The notes beneath the pieces are model-generated. The model worked only from the letters and a program-made list of their open reading frames with translations, did no database searches and had not been told where the DNA came from. Made by a program: the position numbers and the translations under genes. 59,846 bases of DNA, taken from assembly GCF_023507745.1 (NCBI RefSeq), contig NZ_JALPZO010000110.1, forward strand, positions 1 to 59,846, read 5' to 3'. This document shows positions 1 to 8,651 of this stretch, in pieces. How positions within the stretch are numbered: the stretch's first letter is position 1; the number at the start of each line of letters is the position of its first letter. This DNA is from Vreelandella olivaria. GTDB lineage: Bacteria; Pseudomonadota; Gammaproteobacteria; Pseudomonadales; Halomonadaceae.

Positions 1-219
1 GAAAACTTAATGTTTACGAACAACAAAAGCGCATCAAACTTGGCTCAAGGGTCAAACGAATTCATTCAACTGTCGTTTAAAAACTTACGTTTAAAAACTG
101 TCGTTCTCATGACCGCTTGCCTTGATAATTGGTGACTTATCACCCTCATCGGCAAGCGCCCACATGAATTACCTGATCAAATTGTTAAAGAGCTACCGAG
201 GGCTTGCTGCCGTTCGATG
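1..219 (-). promoter_or_regulatory. Leader region of a ribosomal RNA operon (16S gene lies just outside the window)
   Basis: On the minus strand, bases 193-181 read GCTCTTTAACAAT, the boxA antitermination element found in gammaproteobacterial rrn leaders. It is followed by a stretch ending in a CATGTGGG block that resembles the E. coli rrn leader after boxA. No protein-coding frame covers the region. A 14-base tandem repeat (CGTTTAAAAACT plus two bases, at 74-87 and 88-101) and AACTGTCGTT at 68-77 and 96-105 lie between boxA and the window edge. The mature 16S sequence is not visible, so it should start to the left of base 1. This is inference from the leader pattern. Confidence 0.8.
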
Positions 220-226
220 TGGGCAT

Positions 227-254
227 ATCATACCGGTATTTTTTTTTTGGTCAA
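227..254 (-). promoter_or_regulatory. Promoter of the rRNA operon
   Basis: On the minus strand there is a -35 box TTGACC (254-249), a 16-base spacer made largely of an A tract, and a -10 box TATGAT (232-227). Each box differs from the sigma-70 consensus by one base. Transcription would start near 219-220, about 25 bases before boxA. The promoter lies directly downstream of the msrQ stop codon, so rRNA transcription follows msrPQ on the same strand. Confidence 0.75.
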
Positions 255-285
255 GCACGTAAACCGAGTTTTTGGCTACTCGCTT

Positions 286-885
286 TTACTGGCGGTGAAT
301 CCACGCATCAATAAGCCGAAAAATAACCAATCCTGCTAATAATAAAGCGAATATTGTAGGCAGCAGATAGTCTGCCCGAGTAAGAACCCACAGGTGGTAC
401 ACGCCGAGTCCCGCAGCGATATAGATCAGCCTATGCAGCCAGTGCCAAGCCTGCCAACCCATTTTATCGGGTACCCAGTGAAAAGACGTTAAAGCTAACG
501 GTATAAGTAGCAGCAGTGCGGCAGCACCATAACGTATATATTCAAGGGCGACCATTTCATGCCAAATCCACTGCCACTCCCAGTATTGCTCCAGCCCCAT
601 CCATGAAAGCATATGTGCAATTAACCAGAAAAAAGACCATAGCCCTATTTGGCGACGAGCCTTCATGATGCCCAGCCAGCGCGTAAGTCGAAATGCCGGG
701 CTAAAAGCTATTGTCGCCAGTAATAGCGACAGCCCTACCTTCCCCGAGAAGTGAACGACATACTCCGCTGGATTCGCCCCAAGGTAACCAAAATGCCACT
801 GCCATATTAACCATAACCCTGGCAGCAGGCCTGCGGCTAAAACACATAGACGAAAAAGAGTTACCGGCATTGCTTTAACTGCCAT
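286..885 (-). CDS. msrQ: Protein-methionine-sulfoxide reductase haem-binding membrane subunit MsrQ
   Basis: This is the haem b-containing inner-membrane partner that passes electrons to the periplasmic reductase MsrP, which repairs oxidised methionine in envelope proteins. The 199-residue length is normal for the family. The sequence is almost entirely hydrophobic, with about six membrane segments. It has the conserved histidines of the ferric-reductase-like fold, for example WLIAHMLSW near residue 90 and WHWLHRLIYIAAGLGVYHLW near residues 147-166. It lies 17 bases downstream of msrP on the same strand, the usual MsrPQ order. A second possible start, MPVTLFRL, is six codons in. The gene ends immediately before the rRNA promoter. 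Confidence 0.93.
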   Translation of the reverse strand: MAVKAMPVTLFRLCVLAAGLLPGLWLIWQWHFGYLGANPAEYVVHFSGKVGLSLLLATIAFSPAFRLTRWLGIMKARRQIGLWSFFWLIAHMLSWMGLEQYWEWQWIWHEMVALEYIRYGAAALLLLIPLALTSFHWVPDKMGWQAWHWLHRLIYIAAGLGVYHLWVLTRADYLLPTIFALLLAGLVIFRLIDAWIHRQ

Positions 886-902
886 ACATCACCCGCTGGT
901 CA

Positions 903-1871
903 TCAATAATATTGGTGTAGGTCCATACCTTCATAGAGGTGAGCCACTTCTTCGCTATAACCATTGAACATAAGGGTTTCCCGGCGCCCTGACTCGCCGA
1001 TCCTACGCTCTCTTGCCTGTGACCAACGGGGATGATCAACTTCCGGATTTACGTTGCCGTAAAAACCATACTCTTCAGGATTGCGCGCTTGCCAGGAGGT
1101 TGTGGGCTGCTCTTCAAGCACACGTATTTTGGTGATGGATTTAATACTTTTAAAACCGTACTTCCACGGCACCACCAAGCGAATAGGTGCACCATTTTGA
1201 TTAGGCATTTTCTCTCCATACATGCCCACAGCCAGTAGTGTTAGAGGGTGCATTGCCTCATCGACACGCAGCGCCTCCCGATATGGCCAGTCGATAATGG
1301 AGCGACGCTGCCCTCTTAAATTATCCGGGTCATAAAGAGACTCAAACTCAACATAGTTAGATTTAGAAGTTAGGCCATGGTAATTAAGCAGGTCAGCCAA
1401 GGGAAAGCCAACCCATGGGATCACCATCGACCACGCTTCAACGCATCGCAACCGGTAAATACGCTCCTCCAAAGAGTAACGTTTTAGAATATCTTCAAGC
1501 GGTATAGCCCCCGTTTTGTCCAGTTCCCCTTCCAAGGTGATACTCCAGGGGTCTACTGGCAAATTGTGCGCAAAGACTTCAGGGTCCCGTTTTCCCGTAC
1601 CAAATTCGTAGAAATTATTGTAAGTAGTCGCATCCCGAAAGTCAGTGAACGCTTCACCACCAGCTAACTCCTGGCTCGGCAAATCAGTTTGGAGCACAGG
1701 CTTAAGTACGTCTGCCCAGGCATACGCATCTTTTGGCAACAGCATACCGGGGGCCAGTGCAGCGGCTGCACCAATAGCAAAGCCCTGACGTAAGAAGTGG
1801 CGGCGATTTTCAAATACGACTTTTGGCGTCACTTCGGATTCAGAAATAACGGGATATCGATAACGTGGCAT
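903..1871 (-). CDS. msrP: Protein-methionine-sulfoxide reductase catalytic subunit MsrP
   Basis: MsrP is the periplasmic molybdopterin enzyme of the sulfite oxidase fold that reduces methionine sulfoxide in proteins, fed with electrons by MsrQ. The 322-residue sequence has a twin-arginine signal near residues 23-28 (RRHFLR) followed by an Ala-rich hydrophobic stretch, so it is exported folded with its cofactor by Tat. The molybdenum-ligand cysteine is in the RLRCVEAWSM motif at about residue 143. The motif WKYGFKSIKSI near residue 240 is also typical. The start codon is preceded by a strong ribosome site (GGGAGGTGAG). Cofactor supply could come from the moa genes elsewhere in the window. Confidence 0.96.
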   Translation of the reverse strand: MPRYRYPVISESEVTPKVVFENRRHFLRQGFAIGAAAALAPGMLLPKDAYAWADVLKPVLQTDLPSQELAGGEAFTDFRDATTYNNFYEFGTGKRDPEVFAHNLPVDPWSITLEGELDKTGAIPLEDILKRYSLEERIYRLRCVEAWSMVIPWVGFPLADLLNYHGLTSKSNYVEFESLYDPDNLRGQRRSIIDWPYREALRVDEAMHPLTLLAVGMYGEKMPNQNGAPIRLVVPWKYGFKSIKSITKIRVLEEQPTTSWQARNPEEYGFYGNVNPEVDHPRWSQARERRIGESGRRETLMFNGYSEEVAHLYEGMDLHQYY

Positions 1872-1899
1872 CTCACCTCCCTGCTAATCGGGCGCTCAC

Positions 1900-1929
1900 A
1901 GCATAGCTTTATGTTAAGGGTACCTTAAC
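1900..1929 (-). promoter_or_regulatory. Candidate msrPQ promoter with a palindromic operator
   Basis: A perfect palindrome GTTAAGG-GTA-CCTTAAC occupies 1913-1929, about 42 bases upstream of the msrP start. On the minus strand a TATGCT -10-like box (1905-1900) follows 17 bases after a TTAAGG that is itself the proximal arm of the palindrome. A regulator bound here would cover the -35 region. Which protein binds is unknown. Confidence 0.45.
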
Positions 1930-1996
1930 TGCCCTCCTCTCCATATCCAACCTGCAGAAAATCAACGCTAAACTTTAACAAAAATAACGGCAAACC

Positions 1997-2037
1997 TTGA
2001 CCCAGCTCAAGCCATCCCATTACCCGACCATTACACT
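1997..2037 (+). promoter_or_regulatory. FNR/ANR-like site and -10 box upstream of cytochrome c peroxidase
   Basis: TTGA-N6-TCAA at 1997-2010 matches the core of the FNR/ANR consensus. A -10-like TACACT lies at 2032-2037, giving a start near 2044. The site would then be centred at about -40.5, the standard geometry for FNR-activated promoters. Bacterial cytochrome c peroxidases are commonly activated by FNR/ANR under low oxygen, so the placement makes functional sense. Confidence 0.6.
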
Positions 2038-2151
2038 CGGTTGCAATACAATACTTAAAGCACCTACCTTGATTAGGGCTAGATTAGCAAACCGCAAGAC
2101 TGGCCAGCATAAGTGCTATTTATGAGTGCTATTCATGCAAGGGGATCATCA

Positions 2152-3141
2152 ATGAAAATGACGAAAAAAATTCTGCCCGGCATCATTACTGGTGTAGCGT
2201 TAGTATCCACTGGCGCAGTAGTAGCAGAAGACGGGTTTGAAGATTACCGCAATCGCTTTGAGCCGTTGCCGTACCTGCCACCTATTCCTGCTCACAACTC
2301 ACTTACCGAAGAAAAGGTCGAACTGGGCAATATGCTGTTTTTCGAACCGCGAATTTCTTCAAGCGGTGTTATCAGTTGTGCAACCTGCCACAACCCTGCA
2401 CTGGGTTGGTCTGACCGCATCCCACGTGCAGTAGGGCATGATGGGCAAGTAGGTGAACGGAATACCCCCACGGTGCTTAATAGCGGATTTTTTGAAGCAC
2501 AATTCTGGGATGGCCGTGAGCCAGACCTGGAAGGGCAAGCACTTGGCCCTATTGAAGCGTCTATCGAAATGGCCATGGATCTTGACATGGCGCTGGAACG
2601 CCTGACAGAGTTTGAACTCTATCAGGAGAAATTTTCTGAAGCCTATCCCGATGACCAAGATCCTATCAACGCTGATAACCTAGCCAAGGCTCTTGCTTCT
2701 TTCCAGCGCACACTTAATACGCCCAACTCGCCATTTGACCGCTACTTGCGCGGAGACCTAAGTGCTATTAGCGATCAGGCAAAAGATGGCATGGCCGCTT
2801 TTGTCAATAATGGATGCATTGCATGCCACACTGGACCAGCACTGACAGATAGCCGTTTCCACGCCATCCAAGTACCGGGCTCAACAGACCTGGGCCGCTA
2901 TGAAGTTACAGGTGAAGAAGGCGACAAATATCGCTTCAAGACTCCTACGCTTAGAAACGTAGCCGTCACCTACCCCTACATGAACAATGGTGCTACCGAA
3001 ACGCTGGAAGAAGCGGTAGCCATCATGGGGCAGGAGATGCTCGGCCGCGAATTTGATGATGCCACAATTGACGATATCACTGCCTTCCTACACACCCTCA
3101 CTGGCGAAATGCCGGACTTCGAAATCCCAGCGCTACCCTAA
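2152..3141 (+). CDS. Di-haem cytochrome c peroxidase (periplasmic)
   Basis: This enzyme reduces hydrogen peroxide to water in the periplasm with electrons from small c-type cytochromes. From the ATG at 2152 (ribosome site AAGGGG a few bases before) it is 329 residues with a cleavable signal peptide ending near VVAEDG at about residue 26. Two haem c motifs are visible: CATCH at 76-80 and CIACH at 221-225, the two-haem pattern of the CcpA/MauG family. The second half carries the conserved FKTPTLRNVAVTYPYMNNG segment near 274-292. Upstream in-frame codons at 2113 and 2122 lack a ribosome site. An FNR/ANR-like site lies upstream and a strong terminator follows. Confidence 0.93.
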   Translation: MKMTKKILPGIITGVALVSTGAVVAEDGFEDYRNRFEPLPYLPPIPAHNSLTEEKVELGNMLFFEPRISSSGVISCATCHNPALGWSDRIPRAVGHDGQVGERNTPTVLNSGFFEAQFWDGREPDLEGQALGPIEASIEMAMDLDMALERLTEFELYQEKFSEAYPDDQDPINADNLAKALASFQRTLNTPNSPFDRYLRGDLSAISDQAKDGMAAFVNNGCIACHTGPALTDSRFHAIQVPGSTDLGRYEVTGEEGDKYRFKTPTLRNVAVTYPYMNNGATETLEEAVAIMGQEMLGREFDDATIDDITAFLHTLTGEMPDFEIPALP

Positions 3142-3182
3142 CGCTGTAGCTATTTGCGATAGCTACTAGCGCTAACTGTGTT

Positions 3183-3213
3183 AAAACTGCCGGTCTTGTA
3201 CCGGCAGTTTTTT
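3183..3213. terminator. Bidirectional terminator between cytochrome c peroxidase and add
   Basis: A perfect stem AAAACTGCCGG (3183-3193) pairs with CCGGCAGTTTT (3201-3211) around a seven-base loop. The stem ends in T runs on the plus strand and in T runs from the complementary A tract on the minus strand. It therefore suits both converging genes. Confidence 0.85.
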
Positions 3214-3228
3214 ATAGATAAGCGTTAT

Positions 3229-4221
3229 TTATGCGCGCGCCAAGCGCTGCATAAGCTCGTTACGTCGGGCTTCATCGACAAATGCCGCCTCCAGTGCGTT
3301 ACGATTGAGCTGTCTAAATATCTCTCTATCCCAGCAAAATGCCTCTGCGCAGGCCGTGTGGTTAGTAAGTAACCCACCGCCAAAGTATGCCGGGTCATCA
3401 GAGCTAATGGTCACCTTTAAGCCTGCTTCCAGCAGCCTTGGAAGCGGGTGTTCAGCTAACGTATCAACCACTTTCAAACTCACGTTTGAGAGCGGACAAA
3501 CAGTTAGCACAACTTGCTCATCGCGCAGGCGCTGAACAACACTCTTGCTTTCTAAACAGCGTACGCCATGGTCAATACGCTGCACATCAAGTACATCCAG
3601 CGCTTCAGCAATATAGTCGGCAGGCCCTTCCTCCCCGGCATGAGCAACACGTACCAGCCCAACCTCTTTAGCTCGTTCAAAAAGCGCCTTAAACTTGGCT
3701 GGAGGGTTGTTTTGTTCCGCGCTATCGAGCCCGATAGCATCGAGAAACTTCCAGTAGGGTGCAGCCTGTTCAAATACATTCAGGGCTTCATCGGCGGGTC
3801 GGTCACGCAGAAACGCCATGATCATGCCCACGGACAAATCCAGAGCTGCCTCAGCCTCTCCTTTTGCCTGAAGCAGTCCCTCCATCACCACTTCAAGAGG
3901 AACACCCCGTTGCAGGTGAGCTTGGGGATCAAAATGCATGTCAATATGCACAACGCCCTCTTCACGCGCCCGTTTGAAATAGTCCATCGCCAAATCATAA
4001 AAATCCTGCTTGGTGCGCAGTACATTCATGCCTTGGTAATAGAGATGCAAAAATCCCTGCAGGTCATCAAACTGATATGCCGACTGCACTTCCTCTACTG
4101 TGGCGTAGGGCAGCTCTATATTATTTCGCGTTGCAAGCTTGAACATCAGTTCAGGCTCCAGCGAGCCCTCAATATGCAAGTGGAGCTCTATTTTTGGCAG
4201 TTGGTATAAAAATTCATGCAT
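3229..4221 (-). CDS. Adenine deaminase-like member of the adenosine/AMP deaminase family
   Basis: This is a zinc-dependent deaminase. Visible motifs are the N-terminal metal site LHLHIEGSLEPE (near residue 13), the catalytic HAGEEGP (about 196-202), HGVRCLES (about 222) and SSDDPAYFGG (about 276), all in family order. The 330-residue length fits. The GLDSAEQNNPP and YFGGGLLTN segments resemble the Pseudomonas branch that acts on adenine rather than adenosine, so adenine to hypoxanthine is my preferred activity. That call is inferred from recalled family patterns. The ATG at 4221 has AAGGAG upstream. The longer GTG start at 4242 has no ribosome site. It is the last gene after cydABDC and fits with the purine salvage genes elsewhere in the window. 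Confidence 0.85.
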   Translation of the reverse strand: MHEFLYQLPKIELHLHIEGSLEPELMFKLATRNNIELPYATVEEVQSAYQFDDLQGFLHLYYQGMNVLRTKQDFYDLAMDYFKRAREEGVVHIDMHFDPQAHLQRGVPLEVVMEGLLQAKGEAEAALDLSVGMIMAFLRDRPADEALNVFEQAAPYWKFLDAIGLDSAEQNNPPAKFKALFERAKEVGLVRVAHAGEEGPADYIAEALDVLDVQRIDHGVRCLESKSVVQRLRDEQVVLTVCPLSNVSLKVVDTLAEHPLPRLLEAGLKVTISSDDPAYFGGGLLTNHTACAEAFCWDREIFRQLNRNALEAAFVDEARRNELMQRLARA

Positions 4222-4242
4222 GGCGGGCTCCTTATCGCACAC

Positions 4243-5970
4243 TCAGTTAACTTCATGACGCATGTCAGTATCAGTAATCAGCTGTCCTTCAGCAAGATGC
4301 CCAAAAAACTCGACACCAGGCAGAAGTGACTCATCATCTATCTGGTGAATCAAATAGATGCCCGTTTTATTTGCAAGCCATTGACGTAATGAACCAGCGA
4401 TATGTTTTGCCGTTTGCGCATCAATGCCAGCGAATGGCTCATCCAGGATCACAACAGCAGGATTACGCAACAATAAACGCGCCAGGGCAACCCGGCGCGC
4501 CTGCCCTCCTGACAACTGCTGCCCTTTTTCTCCGACCGGGGTATTAAGCTGTTGTGGTTGACGATGAGCCCAACTACTTAATGCCACCTGCGCCAGGGCA
4601 ACCCACAGTTGCTCGTCACTCGCCTGAGGGTTGGCAATACGTAGATTTTCAGCCAGGGTTCCGTCGAATAAATCGATCTGCTGAGAAAGCAAAGCAAAGT
4701 GCTGGGCACGACTTTCAGGCAATACACGAGAAGGCGTACACCCCGCCACACTTACCTCACCGGTGGTGGGCGTAATACGCCCCATAATTAACTGAGCCAA
4801 CGTTGATTTACCTGCACCGGAAACCCCTGTAATGACAACCTTCTGCCCTGCAGGCAGGCTGAATGAAATACCATTCAGTACGTTCTCAAGCATTTGGGGA
4901 TAACAAAAAGAGACCTGGTTCAAAGTAATACTGCTGCCACCCTGCCGACCCTCAGAAAAAAGCAGCTCAGGCGCGCCCTCAGCATTCGTGTGCGGTATCG
5001 CATTTAGCCTCTGAACGGCTGCATAACTGGCTCCCAACTTGGTAAAACCTGCGGGCAATACACTAAAGACTTCATTCACACCCAGGACAATAAGTATCAC
5101 CATGACCAGTATGGGTCCACTTACTTGCCCATCCACAAAGGCAACACTAGCGAACCAAAGCACGGCTAACACCAGAGCACCGGTTATGCAGGAAACAGCA
5201 GCATTGCCCAAGGCGGCTTTGTGTGCCAGACGTCGCTGGTTGGCGGCAGACCGTTTTTCCTGAAGCACTATTTTATGCCGATGCCAGTCGCTGGTTTGAT
5301 AGCTCATTAACTCTGCCGAGGCCTGTACCTGATCAACCACAAGATGACGCAGTGTCGATTGATCACTGACCTGCTGGTGGCTGTTAGCAAACCCACCCCA
5401 GGCACAGCCAAACGTTAGCAGTAACCATAAAAGCCCAAGCACAACGCCAACCAGTATGGCGATGGATGGCAGCCACACGGCAATAAACGCTGAAACAGCC
5501 ATAGCACAAAGCAACGCCACGAGAGGAGGAATGAGCAGACGAAGATAAAAATTATCCAGCGTATCAATATCGGCAGTGAGGCGACTTAACCAGTCACTGG
5601 CCCGACGACGGCGTAAACTAGCATCATCCAGGCGTGTTAAATAACCAAAAACACGAAAGCGCAGATCCGCCAGTAGGGTCAAAACCGTATTGTGGTTATA
5701 GAGACGCTCGATATATCTTGCGACAGTGCGTAGCAGCGCAAAAAAGCGAATACCTCCGCCCGGGACATAAATATCTAACGAAGAAGGCAATCCTGCGGCT
5801 AACGCAATGCCAGCCAGCGCACAGGCAGTAATAAACCAGCCAGACAAACCTAACAGTGACAAACCCGCTATCAGAGTGACCCAAACCAGTAAAGAGCCTA
5901 TAAGGAAACGCTGGCGACGACGCACCAAAAGCGCAAGCCAAGGCTTAAACTCTCGGTATAAGCGCATCAT
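4243..5970 (-). CDS. cydC: Cysteine/glutathione ABC exporter subunit CydC
   Basis: CydC pairs with CydD as a heterodimeric ABC exporter needed to assemble cytochrome bd. It acts on thiols and haem at the inner membrane. The 575 residues contain an N-terminal six-helix membrane domain and a C-terminal ATPase domain with Walker A GVSGAGKST (about residue 388), signature LSGGQARR (about 490) and Walker B VVILDEPFAGID. The ATG at 5970 overlaps the cydD stop codon (ATGA), which indicates translational coupling. The longer frame to 6003 lies wholly within cydD. Confidence 0.94.
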   Translation of the reverse strand: MMRLYREFKPWLALLVRRRQRFLIGSLLVWVTLIAGLSLLGLSGWFITACALAGIALAAGLPSSLDIYVPGGGIRFFALLRTVARYIERLYNHNTVLTLLADLRFRVFGYLTRLDDASLRRRRASDWLSRLTADIDTLDNFYLRLLIPPLVALLCAMAVSAFIAVWLPSIAILVGVVLGLLWLLLTFGCAWGGFANSHQQVSDQSTLRHLVVDQVQASAELMSYQTSDWHRHKIVLQEKRSAANQRRLAHKAALGNAAVSCITGALVLAVLWFASVAFVDGQVSGPILVMVILIVLGVNEVFSVLPAGFTKLGASYAAVQRLNAIPHTNAEGAPELLFSEGRQGGSSITLNQVSFCYPQMLENVLNGISFSLPAGQKVVITGVSGAGKSTLAQLIMGRITPTTGEVSVAGCTPSRVLPESRAQHFALLSQQIDLFDGTLAENLRIANPQASDEQLWVALAQVALSSWAHRQPQQLNTPVGEKGQQLSGGQARRVALARLLLRNPAVVILDEPFAGIDAQTAKHIAGSLRQWLANKTGIYLIHQIDDESLLPGVEFFGHLAEGQLITDTDMRHEVN

Positions 5971-7664
5971 AAAAGCACCTCTTCCAGACGCTCCCCTCGA
6001 CACACCAAATGGCGATCAGCAACAGACACAATAGCGGGGTGGTGTGTTGCAACCACTAATGTCCGCCCCTCCTGAACCCACTCTAACAGTGCCTGTATAA
6101 CAAGCTTTTCTGTTGATGTGTCCAGATTGGCCGTAGGCTCATCAAGCAACAGCAGCGGTGCGGTACTTAAATAGATACGCGCCAGGGCAAGGCGCTGAGC
6201 CTGACCACCTGACAATCCAACACCCCGCTCGCCAATGGTACTCTCAAGCCCGTTGGGTAAGGCCGCCAACAGGCCACCCAATCCAGCGCGCTGTAGAGCA
6301 TCCTTCATAGCCTCTTCACCCACTTCCGGATTCGCTAACCGCAAATTATCCGCCAAACTTCCCTGAACAAGACAAGGGGTTTGATCCAACCACGCGCCCT
6401 TAACACGCTGACGCCGATAAACACCACTCGTAGGAGCCATGAAACCAGCCATCAGCGCTAATAGAGACGATTTTCCGCTGCCGGACTCTCCAGTAATGGC
6501 AACCACATCCCCTTTTAGTAGCGTAACATTTACCGCTTGAAGTACCGGTTGGCGCCCCGGATAGCCTATGGCCACATCAGATAATTCACACACCGCATTA
6601 GCGGTTTGCGGTTCAGGTATATTACGGGGAATGATGGAGGGCTCATTGAGAATAGCCACGATACTTTCAGCGGCCCCTAAAGCGGCCGCCCTATCATGAT
6701 AATGCTGCGAAAGAGTGCGTAGCGGCTGAAAAAACTCTGGTGCCAATAACAGCACCGCCAAACCGGTAAATAACGTCAGGGATGGAGACGGCCCATACTC
6801 GATATAGCCCAGCAAGCCAAAACCAACGTACATGGCGACGACAGCAATCGCGACAGAAGCAAAAAACTCAAGCACCGCGGACGATAAAAAAGCCAACCGT
6901 AAAGTGCGCATACTCAACCGTCGGTAGTGATCGGTGGCATACCACACGTCTTGCTGGGCTGCTTTGGTATGTCCAAACAGCTGTAGGGTTGTCATCCCCC
7001 GCACACGATCCACAAAGTGTGCGGATAAGCGTGCCACGGCGGTAAATTGATCTCGGTTCAGGCGTTCAGCGCCTATGCCCACTAGTGCCATAAACACGGG
7101 AATCAGCGGCGCTGATAACAGTAGGAATATGGCAACAAGGTAGTCAAGCCCAACCACAACACACGCAATAAAGAGTGGTAGTGCAACCACTATGCGTAGC
7201 TGGGGGTGGAACCGGGCAAAATAGCCGTCCAGAGCTTCGATATGCTCAACGGCTTGAGTAGCCAGGGCACCACTTTGGCGCTGGGTTAGCCAAACAGGGC
7301 CCAACATGGCAACTTTAGATAGGAGCTCTGCTCTAGCTTCCTGGCGAATACGTAAGCTCGCTTCGGCACTTAAGGCCTCCTGCCCCCATTGAAAAAGAGC
7401 ACGCAGCCCAATTACCAAGGCTAAGCCCAAAAACAGTAGCGCCAGCTCGGCCGTGGCTCTCCCCTGCACAATTAACTGATCAACCACCCACGCCAGCCCT
7501 ACTACGACTGCAACCGTTAGCATGCCTGCTATAATTCCGCATAACGCCGCACCGGCCAGCCGACTGCGCTCCCGCTGAGCCAGGAGCTTGAGCCAGCGAC
7601 GCGGCGTTATAGTCACCATGTCACGCTGAAAGCCATGTGGCATCGGTTCAGTGATACCCCTCAC
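5967..7664 (-). CDS. cydD: Cysteine/glutathione ABC exporter subunit CydD
   Basis: This is the second half of the CydDC thiol exporter. The 565 residues have an N-terminal transmembrane domain and a C-terminal nucleotide-binding domain with Walker A GESGSGKSS, signature LSGGQAQRLALAR and Walker B LLLLDEPTANLD. It overlaps the end of cydB by 17 bases if the GTG at 7664 is used. ATG codons eight and sixteen residues further in (MPHGF, MVTITPRRW) are alternative starts, and the exact start is uncertain. It is transcribed with cydA, cydB and cydC. Confidence 0.93.
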   Translation of the reverse strand: MRGITEPMPHGFQRDMVTITPRRWLKLLAQRERSRLAGAALCGIIAGMLTVAVVVGLAWVVDQLIVQGRATAELALLFLGLALVIGLRALFQWGQEALSAEASLRIRQEARAELLSKVAMLGPVWLTQRQSGALATQAVEHIEALDGYFARFHPQLRIVVALPLFIACVVVGLDYLVAIFLLLSAPLIPVFMALVGIGAERLNRDQFTAVARLSAHFVDRVRGMTTLQLFGHTKAAQQDVWYATDHYRRLSMRTLRLAFLSSAVLEFFASVAIAVVAMYVGFGLLGYIEYGPSPSLTLFTGLAVLLLAPEFFQPLRTLSQHYHDRAAALGAAESIVAILNEPSIIPRNIPEPQTANAVCELSDVAIGYPGRQPVLQAVNVTLLKGDVVAITGESGSGKSSLLALMAGFMAPTSGVYRRQRVKGAWLDQTPCLVQGSLADNLRLANPEVGEEAMKDALQRAGLGGLLAALPNGLESTIGERGVGLSGGQAQRLALARIYLSTAPLLLLDEPTANLDTSTEKLVIQALLEWVQEGRTLVVATHHPAIVSVADRHLVCRGERLEEVLL

Positions 7665-8649
7665 CTACCCTTACCTTGCCGCGGAATACCCAATACGTCC
7701 ATGCGGTATAAGTGAGGATAATGGGAATGACGAATAACACACCAATCAGAAGAAATAGCTGAGACTCAGGTGCAGAGGCCGCATCCCACAGTGTGAAGTC
7801 GGGCGGAACAATTACCGGCCATTTACTCACAATCAGCCCCAGGTAAGTGAACACATAGATGCCGATCGTCGCTACAAAGGGGATACCTTCACGGCGACGC
7901 TGAACCGACCGATACACAGTGAAGGCACAAAGCAGCGCCAGAACCGGGAAGATCCAAATAAGCTGCAAATGGCCAAACCAGCGCTCCCACACCACTGGGT
8001 TTACGAACGGCGTCCATATGCTGATGATACCGAATACCGCCAATACAATAGCTAGCAGCATCGGGGTAATTTTATAGGCCCAATCCTGGATATGGCCTTC
8101 AGACTTAAGGATCAGCCAAGTAGCTCCAAGCAAGGCATAACCTGCCATCAGCCCCAATCCAGTCAACACAGAAAAAGGTGTTAGCCAGTCAAATGGGCCA
8201 CCGGCAAAGGCATAGTTCTCAACATCAAAACCCTGTATGTAAGCCCCCACAACCGCCCCTTGAGCAAAGGCCGCAATGGCTGACCCCCAGCAAAAAGCGC
8301 GGTTCCACCAATGGCGGTTACGACGCGACTTGAAACGAAATTCAAAGGCAACACCGCGGAAGATCAGCCCCGCCAGCATCAGGAATACGCCAATATAAAG
8401 CGCGGGCAAAAATACGGAATACACCAGGGGGAAAGCGCCTAGCAAGCCTGCCCCACCAAGTACCAGCCATGTCTCGTTGCCATCCCACACCGGGGCCACG
8501 GAGTTCATCATGACATCACGGGCATCTTCATCCGGCGCGAAGGGGTAAAGTATGCCCAACCCAAGATCAAACCCATCCATCAGCACGTACATCATAATGC
8601 CAAAGCCGATGATGAACGCCCAAATCAGCGTTAAATCAAACATTTCCAT
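7648..8649 (-). CDS. cydB: Cytochrome bd ubiquinol oxidase subunit II
   Basis: Subunit II of the cytochrome bd quinol oxidase, a membrane protein of about eight helices that stabilises the haem-bearing subunit I. The 333-residue length is slightly below the E. coli protein and typical of CIO-type enzymes. The N-terminal MMYVLMDGFDLGLGILYPF and the segment VAPVWDGNETWLV (residues about 50-62) are family signatures. It starts two bases after cydA ends. There is no room for a cydX-type small subunit between cydB and cydD, which overlap. Confidence 0.94.
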   Translation of the reverse strand: MEMFDLTLIWAFIIGFGIMMYVLMDGFDLGLGILYPFAPDEDARDVMMNSVAPVWDGNETWLVLGGAGLLGAFPLVYSVFLPALYIGVFLMLAGLIFRGVAFEFRFKSRRNRHWWNRAFCWGSAIAAFAQGAVVGAYIQGFDVENYAFAGGPFDWLTPFSVLTGLGLMAGYALLGATWLILKSEGHIQDWAYKITPMLLAIVLAVFGIISIWTPFVNPVVWERWFGHLQLIWIFPVLALLCAFTVYRSVQRRREGIPFVATIGIYVFTYLGLIVSKWPVIVPPDFTLWDAASAPESQLFLLIGVLFVIPIILTYTAWTYWVFRGKVRVGEGYH

Positions 8650-8651
8650 GC

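Noticed and set aside
68..105. Short direct repeats as a CRISPR or iteron array
   Set aside because: There are only two units with no spacers, and they fall inside an rRNA leader.
3568..4209. 213-codon plus-strand open frame inside the adenine deaminase gene
   Set aside because: It is the complement of a well-supported gene, with Cys/His-rich, non-protein-like composition and no ribosome site.
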